From positions 1 to 55,595 of IMG/VR virus record IMGVR_UViG_3300042860_000924: 55,595 bases of DNA. One strand, given 5' to 3'. The position numbers were made by a program, and so were the translations under genes. Positions 1 through 12,000 of this stretch are shown piece by piece. Below the pieces are notes generated by a model, which worked only from the letters and a program-made list of their open reading frames with translations, did not search any database and had not been told where the DNA came from. This DNA is from a virus. How positions within the stretch are numbered: the first letter of the stretch is position 1; each line of letters begins with the position of its first letter.

Positions 1-3000
1 TATCAACTTCACTACCCTTAGCTTTCATATATTGTTTCCACCAAGCAGGCGCTATAACTTCAGCTATACGACCATCCATAGTAGAGTTATCTGATACCAT
101 ATTTAATCTAGTAGGAATTAACATCCTATCTGTATTAAGAGTATCAATAAGTTCTTTCTCACTATCAGATAATGCGGTATACTCCATAGTCATATCTTTA
201 TGACTTTCCCAGTGAGTATATGAGTTATTATTTAAGTAATAAGAATTTACTTTTAACTTTAAAACTTCCTTAACATGATAGGGTAATAATTTAAAAGCAT
301 CAAAAGATTTCTTCTCACTTTCTGTTAAATCATTAAATAACTTAACCTGACCACCAATTCTAAATACTGAAACTCCACGATCAGCTTGTAATACTAATTT
401 ATTACCACTACCTACAATAGACTTTACAGAGTTATTAGCAGCACCACTCATTAAGCTTATCTCAACCCTATTACGTAATGCTGGGAAGTTTAAGCTAATC
501 AAGTAATTACCTCTGCCATCTTTAGCACGAATAAACTCCTCAAACCTTTCATAACCAGCCATACCTGATACAGCTTCAGCTAATACATTTCTAACTTTAT
601 CTTCGTTAATCTCAAACTTATTACCTACATACTTACCTAACTTTCTTAAGTAAGCATTAAAGTTAGTACGCATTATCAAGGCATCAATATCATATACCAT
701 CTTAGTAGCTTCAGTATTTAACTTATTAACGTTTAAGAAATAAGTTAACTGACTAAAGTTAGTTACATCACCCTCAGAACTTGCTGGGTTAGATTGTATA
801 CTATAATATTTAGAAGGTACATTTATAATACCATTACCATTTTGTCTAGTAGTTGTAGCTATGTGATCTGATATAGACTCGCCATTCTTTAATAAACGAG
901 CAGGAGCTCCTACTTTGAATGCTGAACTATGATGAAACTCCATAATGTTATTGTCTTCCATATCTTTACGGAGATCAGCTAACTCAGGAAACCTAGCACA
1001 TAAACTATCTGATAACTCAATACCAGAGTTTTTACTAAATCTAGTAACACCATACTTATCAATAAAGTACAGTACAGGTTTTAAAACTCCCTTAATACCA
1101 TACTCATATCCATATCCTTTCTCAAGCTCCTCTTTCCACTTAGGTAAGTAGTACATCTGAGCATCAGTCTTATCTATCTGTAAGCCATATAAACCATTAT
1201 AAGCTTTAGCTACATCTGTATAAATATTAAATACAGCATGCTGATCTGATGCTACAATGATATTAAAGTTATCAACCATACCATTACCAGATTTAGAAGT
1301 ATCTACCTTTGGTGAATCACCAGGAGATATTCCTCCACTAGCTCTCTTAACTTGTGTAGTAGGATTAGCATACAAAGATCTATCAGACATTTGAAACTGA
1401 TTCAAGAAGTGACCATTAACATAGTTCTGTTTAAATGCCTCAGCTATAATGATATATAAATTCAAATTATATTCTCTATCAATTTCAGGAGAGTATTTAG
1501 AACTAGCATTATACTTATAGTTCTTATTGAATATCTTAGTTAGACTATCAATCTTAGCATCATCTAATAAACCTACTCTTTCTAAGTAACTTATAAAGCT
1601 CTTAGCCTCGTAAGGTTCAATATAATTCTTATCACCAAGACCACGCTTTAACTTAGCTACTAAAGCATTATTGTTTACAATACGCTCATAAAATTTATAA
1701 GCTCTAGTATCAAGATCATCAATTACTTTATCAACTACTCTTTCTAAAGACTCCTGATCTAGTACTTTATTATCAGCTAAGTAAGTAAATCCACCCTTTA
1801 ACTTACCAGTCCACACATACTTATATGTACCATTTTCAAGTACTTGTACTTTCAAAGGTATACCTTTTATAAATATGTTATGATCTTTAGCTAAGGTTTC
1901 ATACCATCTATATCTTTCAACCTGTTGTAATATGGCACTCTTTATATCTTCCCTCATAGTTTTAATATTACTAGCAGGAATTCTAAATGACATATTCTGA
2001 GGTTTGTTAGATGGTGTATATGGTGATTGTATATATGTTGGGTTCTTATCAGACTTTAACATAGTACTGTAGAAACCAAACACTAATGTTCTAACTACCC
2101 AACCACTAATACCCTCATTCTTGTAAGGTGTAGCAGTATCAGCATCTTCAAACATAACGTTATTCTTATAACGTTGTTTTAAAGCTTCTTGTGTAATCAG
2201 TTCTCTAATGACTCTACCTTTAGATCTAAGGAAAGGATTGTATTTATAATACAACTTATATCCAATAGATTCAGGATCAATATGATCTGGTCTTTTAAAT
2301 CCAGTCTCACCAGTCTCATCAAGATTCCTTCTGAACTTCTCAAACATTCTAGTTAAGAAACTACCCTTAACAAATTTATAACTACTTCTGTTCTTAGAAT
2401 CTAAATATCTACTGTTCTCACCAAAGCCTTGAGAGATAGCTAAAGTATCCATAATCTCTTTAATACGATTATTGTTATCGTTAGCTAATGCATCCTCAAT
2501 AGCTTCTAAAGATTCTTTCTTATCTACAAAGCCTATTATATTATTTAATATACCATTTAAAGCATTAATAATTATCTCATTCTGTATAGGAGTTAAGTTA
2601 AAGATTTTAAACTTACCTAATCCTAACATATTAAATACTTTAGAAACAGTTTCTCTATTAGTACTAATCTTATTAGCCTTTACATCAGTAGACTTGTTTA
2701 CAAGTTCTAATAAGCTTTGGGCTTGTCTAATTATAGCTCCTTGGGGATCATCTCTCAATACAGATAGAATACCATCCTCAATAGATAATTTAACAGCTTG
2801 TTCACCACCTAATACAGAATTAGGAATATATCTAGTCTTTAATGTAACTATAGGCTTTTCTCTAGAGTTAGGATCTTCTGCTTCTTCTAATATAACATCT
2901 GTCAATCCCATGTATGGGTGACGTTCTACTAACGAGGATATCCCAGCTTGTATACCAGCACTTAAGTTTCTAGCTTCTTCTCTAGCTAATAATGTAGCAT

Positions 3001-6000
3001 ACATATTAGCCAACTGTTGTTCAGTAAATTTATTAGAAGGAACTAACTGTCCTTGTATATCAAATAACAATGGCTCATCTAAAGCTAATGTCATAGCTAC
3101 TAATCTCTTAATATAATTATTAGCATTAGCATCCTTAACACCATTAGCATCCCTACGAGTAAACTTATAGTCTACACCTTTGATAGTACCAACAACTAAG
3201 TTATTGTTATAATATAAACCACCATCTTTAAAACCACGTTGAGTTATTTTAAGGTTACTTGGTAAGAAGGCTTTTTTGTATCTTAATCTTGATACACCAT
3301 TCTTTACCTCAGTAGTAACCTCACTAGTATATTTATCATTCTCAGCTCTTCTAATTATATCAACTAAGAAGTCATACACTCTACCTACTTTAGGATCTCC
3401 AGAGTCATCTTTCCAACCAAGCTTAGTAGCATTCAAAGACATAGCTTGAATAGCATTCATATCAAAGTTTTCAATACCTTTAAGGAGTTTTAAACTTATA
3501 TAGAATACTGTTCTTCTAGGAATATATTCTTTTAAAAGTACATTACCTTCAGCATCATATTGTTTAATAAACAATGCCGACATTAAGTTTTTAACAGAAG
3601 CAAGTAACTGTGACTCGTAATTTATACGCCAAGACTCTTCGATCTCATCCTTTAAAGAAGGATCATCACCAAATGTCTCGTCAGAATTATCTAAGTTAAT
3701 ACTATCAGTACTTTGTACTAAGTAATCATATACATTATTGTATATCATATTAGCACGTTTAACTTCCTTCTCAGTTATACCGCCAACCAATATCTTTAAC
3801 CATATTGGAGCTTTATCTTTTAAGTTATTAAACTGATCTTTCAAATCCGCATATACAGCAAACTTAGCATCCTCTGGAGTCATAGTAGCTCCATTGTAAT
3901 ATACCTTACCATTAGCCCCAGTTCTAATAGACATTGCTATACCATTAGACTGATCGTTCCTAGGAGAGTCTGGGGATATTTTACTAGCTAATGATTTTAA
4001 TATAGCTACTTGAGCTAAGTTATAATTATCAGCTGAATCCTTGTACTGTCTTTCTGGAGTACCAAACCAAGCATGTATAAGTAATTTATTTAAACCAGTA
4101 CCTTCAACAGCTTCATTAGCAGTCTCATAAGTAAAGTTACCTTTCTGTATACGATCAAAGAAACTTTCAATCTTATCTTGAGCAGATAATTGAATATTAA
4201 ATATACTCTTTATCTTCCTGAAGAAACTATGTAATAGCCTACTAACAAAGTTTGGCTGTCTTAGGTAAGACATAAAGGAGTCTGCTAACCACTCTTCAAT
4301 ATCACGGTTAGTCTTATCCTTTAATAATGGGTTAGCTTGTATAGCTAACTTATATATCTCTTTACGTTGCTCAGCATTAAAGTAAGCATGTGTTACTCTA
4401 TGGAAAGCCTCGTGTCTCAATACATCTATTGAAGCTTCACCTTGAGCATTAGTCATTAAGTAAATAACTCCCTTCTCATATCTACCCCACACATCCTTAC
4501 CAAAGCGTCTAATCATTTCAGCTTTAGATAAGAATAATAATTTATCAGGATCTGAAGCAAAGTCCTTACCAAATATTTCTGATGCTGCTTGTCTAACTAA
4601 ACTAGGTGTAACCCAATTAGTAGGAGTTGTAGTATCACGTACTGTCCAATCAAAACTATCAGTATCATCATCCCAGCTTAAATCAATATCATTACCATCA
4701 GCAGCGAAATCATTAGCAGGTCTAGGATCTTGTGGTACATGAGCTACATCATTAGGGATAGATTGTTCTAAAGCAGCTAGTTCTGCATCATAGTTAACAA
4801 GAATATTTCCTTTAGAGTCCGTAGTAACAGTATAATCTTTACTTAAAGTTTTATATATATTAGGTACCATTACACCTTTTCTCATTTCTGAAAAAGAGTA
4901 TAAACCTTTTACGCCAGAAGGTAAATTTTCTAATATATACTTATATGAATTAGTAGCTATTTTTTTATTTTGATATTCCTTTTTAGTACTTACTTCATAA
5001 ACGTTAATATATTTTTTACCATCTATGTCTATTATATTTCCTTGAAACTTGAATATCGGAACATTTGAGAAAGTACTTTTTTTATCATATACTTTTAATG
5101 TATACTCATCATTTTCAAGAGTAACTTCTGTTGTATAATCATTTTTATTAAAAAATGAAGATATTTCTTGTCTTCTTTTTTCTATATCAGCTTTAGCATC
5201 TGTAGAAACACCACCTTCTAAAGCAGCTAATTCTGCATCATATTTAGCATTAATTTCTAAATATTTTCTTTTTGCTTCAATATTTTCTTCTCTACTATCT
5301 ACATAACCTTTATTAGCTTCTGGATTTGAATACAAACCTTTTTTTCTCCCTTCAATAGTTATATCAGCAATATCAATCCAGTTTTGTAAAGCTTTATCAT
5401 ATCTTGCTGCTACATCAGGTCTATACTTTATTTCATAATCATATCCCCTCACTTCTTTAATTAACTCCTCTTGTCTTCTTCTTTCTATATCAGCTTTTTT
5501 AGATTCTATAGGTTGAGTTTCTTTAATTGGTGGCTTAACATTGTTAATAGTAATACTAGTAGGTTCAATACCCATTAATGAAGTTTCAAAATCATCTATC
5601 AGATCATCTTGAATTCTTTGTTTATATCCTTGTTCAGTTTCAGTAGGAAACCTATTTACAGTTTTAGTATGCATTGGTAATCTTAAACCAAAGCCACTAT
5701 TAACCATACTATCACCATTATTATCAAAAGCATTATCTCCCACTAAAGCATCTAATACTTCTTCAGTGATAGGATCTAATTCCTCAACTACAGTTACTGC
5801 AGATGGTTCGCCTTTAGTAGGTCTATGGCTGTGTATGTAATGAGCCTTAGTGCCATTACCAGGGTTATATAATAAGTTTAATCCTGAGAAATACTTATGA
5901 CCAGTAGCTACACCATCTTTATATTCTTGTTTAGTCTGTCTTAAGTATATTCTTTTATCACCAATGAACACAGATGAGTTAGCCCTAGCTATAGAATCAA

Positions 6001-9000
6001 ATGCTTTAGCTGCAGGACCATGATTACCACGCTCATTAATTAAACCATCAATAACTAACTCTTCAACATATTGTGAAGGATCAATATCCATATTATGGAT
6101 AATACCAGATTCAACTTTAGTACCACCATCTAGTATACGTTTGTAATTACGTTTACCACCATTCTGATCTATAAACTCTTGTGAGTGTATTTCATATACA
6201 GGCATACGCTCTTTACCAGTAGCAAGATCTTTATCTACAGGTATATCAATCTTAATATGTAAGCCTTTAAAGTTATAAACTTTACGCCAAACCTTTAATC
6301 CTTTATTACCCTTCTCTATTAAATAGAATCCTTTTAATGTAGGGTGTGCTGTATAACTATTCTCACCAAGTTTTACTGGACCTTCAACTGCTCTTCTAGA
6401 ACCTTTGTCTCCAGTAATAAAATACTTAGACATGAAATCCTCATCAGTACCCTCATCATTTATAACAGCATTGTTAGGATCATAACCATACTCGTGTAAA
6501 GCTAATGGGTTAAATAATCCAGTACGAATACTCTTAATAAGATTATTATAGGTAGCTATATCAACACCTTTACGTGTAAGCTCTTCTATTACCTTCTTAG
6601 AAATCTCAGACTTAGGATTAAGTAACTTAGAGAATATCTCTGCTTGAGTTCTACCAATAGTCTTACCAGTTGACTTATTAACATAGTCATAACCAGGTAC
6701 AACCTTTAGTCCACCCCAACGTATCTTAGTATCACCATCTAATACAGATAGTATCTTATGAATATCTTTTATGTTATTTAAGAAGCCACGTAACTCATTA
6801 ACAGAAGAATCTAAATTTAAGTTTAATCTTCTAGTAGTTAATGGTACATACAATACTTCTTCTTTACCACTCTTATGAGTAATTTTAATTACTTGGTAAG
6901 GTACACCAGGTCTAACTACACGAGGATTTAATCCTTGTTTAATTATCTCAGCATTATTATATATCTTTAATTCCCAATTGTATTTATCGTCAATAGGATT
7001 AAATGATTCTAAGTTACCACTATCACTATAGTATGTACTCATAATCTTTACATACATAGTATCTAAGAACTCTCTAAAGTCTTTTAAAGGACCCCACTTA
7101 AAGAACTTAGGTGTAGCATTACCAATTTGTCCTACAAGCAATGGAGGATTCTTATCACCCAGATCTGTAGTTAATTTTCCTTCCTTACCCTTGAATTCAG
7201 ACCACTCAATATCATCAGCATCCCTAGTTTGAAACTCAGGGCTAGTAATAGCATCTACAACTTCCTTAGGTAATTTATACTTACCTATTTCATTTATATC
7301 ATCCTTACCTATTACACCAATCAGATACCATGAACCATCAGCTCCCTGAGCAATGATAGCTAGACCAGCTCTGTTGTTAGCCTTATCCCAGTACTTTACA
7401 TATTGTACTTGAGAGCCTGTTGTAATCTTTTTATCCTTATCTTTAATAGAGAAGTATTGTGGATACTTCAAGTTATGAGTATTAATTATAACTTGTGGTT
7501 CCTGCGTATTTTCTATAGGAAAATCTTCAGGCTTATTTAATTCTTCCCTAGCTAAATCAACAGTATCATTATCCTGATCCATATCATCATCAGCTACAAT
7601 ACCCTCATTATCAGGATCTGCAGGCTTAGGATTAGTTGGATTAGCAGAATTAGTTTGTGCTGGATCATTAGCAGCTGGTTTAACTACAGCAGCTTTTAAA
7701 TTAGCATTTAGATTACTGTTAGATATATTATCATATTGTTTTTGTAGCTCACCAACAAAGTTACTAATCTCATCCTTAGTAGGTGCCTTACGTTGTTCAG
7801 CAGCTATTAAAGTTTTATTATCATTAGTAAACTTAGTTGTAGGTGAATGTATAACTACTAAGTTCTTAGCTCTAGATGTAGCTACATACATAGCTTTGTT
7901 AAACATAGCTACGGTACCATCATGTCTAGGAGCTAACTTACCAGTAGGTGTTAGCATAACATATACTTCATCTACAGTATGGCTTTGAGCTTCATGTATC
8001 TCAAGCACATCAACATTAGTTACACCCAAGTCAGCTAACTCTTTAGTTACTTCTTGTACTTCTTTAGCTGAGTTAACAATAACTAATTGATGTCTACCTT
8101 TACCACGATTAGCGATAAGCATATTGTATAAGTCAACTTTACTATTAACTCCAAAGCTACCATTAGCTTTATCTGAAGTTAATGCAGTAGTTACCTTATC
8201 AACAACACTTACCTTATTACGGTATTCTTTCTGTGTTCTAATTATATCAATATCATCAGTACGATATGTAATCGTTAATGGTGACATAAACTCTTTAGAA
8301 GGATATTCACCAATAGGTTGTGCGATAAATGGTGGTATAGTTAAAGTAGATAACTGTGTTGGATCGCCCATCATTACAACCTTTACTGCTGGGTTTATTG
8401 CTTGAGCTTCAAGTATCTTTCTATTAATCTTGTCTAATTGTTCATCAGATAACAACCCAGCCTCATCAATTATAATGATAGGTGAGTCAGCTAGTACTTG
8501 TGAATCCGTATTTAAGAATGTCTCAAGCGGATTAGCATCATTAGGGTCTGATTTACCTAAAGCTATTGCTAAGTTCTTATTAGAAGATTTAGTTGGAGCT
8601 AATGATACTATCTTAGTACTATCAATATTTAATAGCTTAAGTAATAACTTAGTAACAACTTGTGTCTTACCACTACCAGCATAACCAAGTACAACAGCTA
8701 CAGGACCAGTTAATGGATTACCTTTATACCAATTAACTAACTCTCGTAATGTTACAAGTTGTTGTTTGGTTGGTATATATTCTGTGATAGTAGAGAATAA
8801 GTTTACCTCACTCAATAACATATCCTTAGTATTAACTGCAGGATTATTATAATTACCAGGTATGTTCTTAACTACATTTAACATGTAGAAAAGATTACGT
8901 AAGTCAGCTATCTGTTGTGTACTCTCAGTACCATCTTCAGGATTGATTAAAGAATCATCAGAAGCTTTATTTATAATAGTTATATCCTTAGTGTTTATAT

Positions 9001-12000
9001 ACTGACTAATTGGATGTGATATATCCAAGAAGGTACTTCTATAAACAGAAAGTAAATATTGAGTTAAGAATGTTTCAGGATCTTTAGCTAGTAATGCTTT
9101 ATCTAAATGAAAAGGAGTACCATATAAATTTAAATCCTCAAACTTAGTTTTACAATATAAATACAGATCATCAATCTTAGCATTTCTAAAATCAATTAGC
9201 TGATTCCAATATTTAACTGGGTCATTAGGATCTGTCATTGAGCTATAAACAAACTCATTCATAGCTATAGCATAGCTGTGATGTAAGTAATATTTACCAG
9301 TAGCATCTTGTACTAATACACTATCAATGAATATTTTTAAAGCGTCTTTAATAGCATCAGTTAAAGGTAAATTGAATTTTACAACCGCATCTTTATCAGT
9401 ACTAGGTGTATACGTAATACCCATAGGTATTAATGTATTCGTAGTAGCTATGGTATAAGATTCTTCTTGAGCTAATTCCTTATCAGCAAGTCTAGCTCTA
9501 ATAGCTTTTCTAGCGTTAGCTAAGTCTTGTTCAAGTTGCTCAATAGCATTCTTTAACTCCACTGATATCTTTTTATCAGGATTAGTATATAATTGTTTCT
9601 CTTCTATTAATACTTCCTTAAGCCATTTAAGTTTCTTTTCTAAAGCAGCTATTACAGAATCATCTAAGTAATCACTATCAGTATTAGCTTTATCAACTTC
9701 ACCAACCATTTCTTTTAAGAAACGATCCCATACGAATGTGATTTCTTTATCTACCTTTGAAGTGGATATACCTTTAGGTTCTCTAATTAAATTAGCTTCT
9801 TGTAACCTATCTTGTAGCTTTAACGCATCAGTATACTCTTCACGTAAAGCTTTAAGCTTCTGATAGTAATCAGGATCTTCAATATAAGCACTATCCATTA
9901 AATCGTTTAACTCATCAATGGTAGTTATCTTATTCTTATCCCCAAGAGAATCTTCAACCTCTGAAGCTTTATTAAATACTTCTGAAGCTTTTAATCCTAT
10001 ACGTTTTACTATCTCATCATTCTGCTCTTTAGTTATAGGAGCTTTAACTTGTTCAGCATATGCTAATATCTCCTGAGGTAGTACCTCAAGATCTAACATA
10101 CGTTGTACGTTACTTCTTTTATCAGTGTCTCTAAGCAATGAGGTTTCTTCGAGATCTTCTAAGAACTCGATATATTCCTTCTCACCTTTAACACTATTAT
10201 CCATACCAACCATGTTAGAATTCTTAACATATTGGTCTCCATACTTATAAGACAAACCAGACTTCTGAGCTTCAGTACCTAATCTAGCTAGCTTATTATT
10301 CTCTCTAGTTTCTTTACTGAATTCTCCTGAAGCTATACGCTCATTCTCTTTTAAGAGTCTAGCTATAGCTCTCTCTTTAAGTATAATTGGAATATCAAGA
10401 TCATCATAGATCTCATTAAGATTTAAATTCTTAGCCTTTTCAGGATCTAATAATGAATCAAATAACTTTTTTCTTTTACTTAGTAATTTAGTTCTAGCCT
10501 CATTATCAGTAGGCTCATCTATGATAGCTCTGTAAGGATTAATCTCATCATTCTTAAGTGAGAATAAATCAGCTATCTGCTCAGTATACTCACCAATCAT
10601 TAAGCTATTCTTAATAGCTCTCTTACGATCATCTTTACTAATACCTCTAAAGTCATACTTCTCAATAAGATTGAAAATATATTGTGTATCATCTATCTTA
10701 TTAAACTCTGCCTTAGCTTTCTTAAATCTTAATACTTCTTTCTCAGCATCTGCTGGGGTAATATTACTACCTTCGATTTTAGATAATGATCTAATAGAAT
10801 CTATGAAGTAATCCTCTTTATCATTATCAATATACTTAGCATAAGTGTCATACTTAAATCTTAAGTACTCACCATTAGCTTGCTCTTTAGCAGCTCTACC
10901 TAAATACGATTTAGCTTTAGCATATCCATAGTGATCGCTAATAATACTAGCAGCTTGTGGTAAAGTCATCATAGGACCAGCAGCAAGAGCACCAGCATTT
11001 ACAGCTGATATAAACTCGCTGTTAGTATACAATGAAGAGTTACCATTACCAAAGATAGCCTTCTCTACTTCAAATCTATCACTTGCTAACTGGGAAGCTT
11101 GACTAAGTAAACCTAAGAAGCTATCATCTTTATAGTTAGTAGTATCCTTTAATCCTGTTGTGTCCTTACCTAATACCTTATCTAAATATTGTCTAGTGAA
11201 TAACCATTGACTACCCTCCTCGTTCATTTCCATATTGGTATTCAAGGTCAAGGCACCAATCTTTAATCCAGTACGCATCCAACGATTAGTACCCAAAGCT
11301 ATGTTACCTACCTTAGTAAAAGGTGTAACAGCAAGTATAGATTGTAATACATCACCAAACATTAATCCCATGTTCTTAGTTCGCAAACCTTCTAATTCTT
11401 CATGGGCTTTCATTGAAAGTTTATTTAACTCTCTTTGGTGTTTAGGATCTTCAAGCTCAGCCATATCCTGGATATTATTCTTGAGCATGTAATCTTGGGT
11501 AAGTAAAGAAACAGCTTCCTCGTATGCATCATTCTCTTCAGCCTCAGTCTCTTGTACACGAGCTTTCCATTGTACAGCCAGATCACCAGCTAACACAGCT
11601 AACGTAGCACCAGCAGCTACAGCATTACCTATACCAGGAGCCATAGAACCAGCAGCTTCAGCTGTAACTAATCTAGCTATAGCAGCCTTAATAAGTTTAG
11701 GAGTAAATGCAGCAGCAACTGTAGCACCTAAAGTACCAAAGGAGCTACCAAAGTCTTTACCAAACTCATACTTAAAAGCATTGAATGCTGAAGTGTTAGC
11801 ATCACGCTGGAACATATCAGAGAGTAATTTAAACTCTAAATCTATATCCTTATTTCTACGAGCTATATCTTCTTCACCCCCAGCAATTAAACCAGTTAAA
11901 CCAGAACCGTATTTAATATCCTCTTCTAGCTCCATAGTTTTCGTAGCAGTTTCCTGGTCAAACTCTTGAGCTTTTTGTTTAGCTCTACTTAACTCATCTT

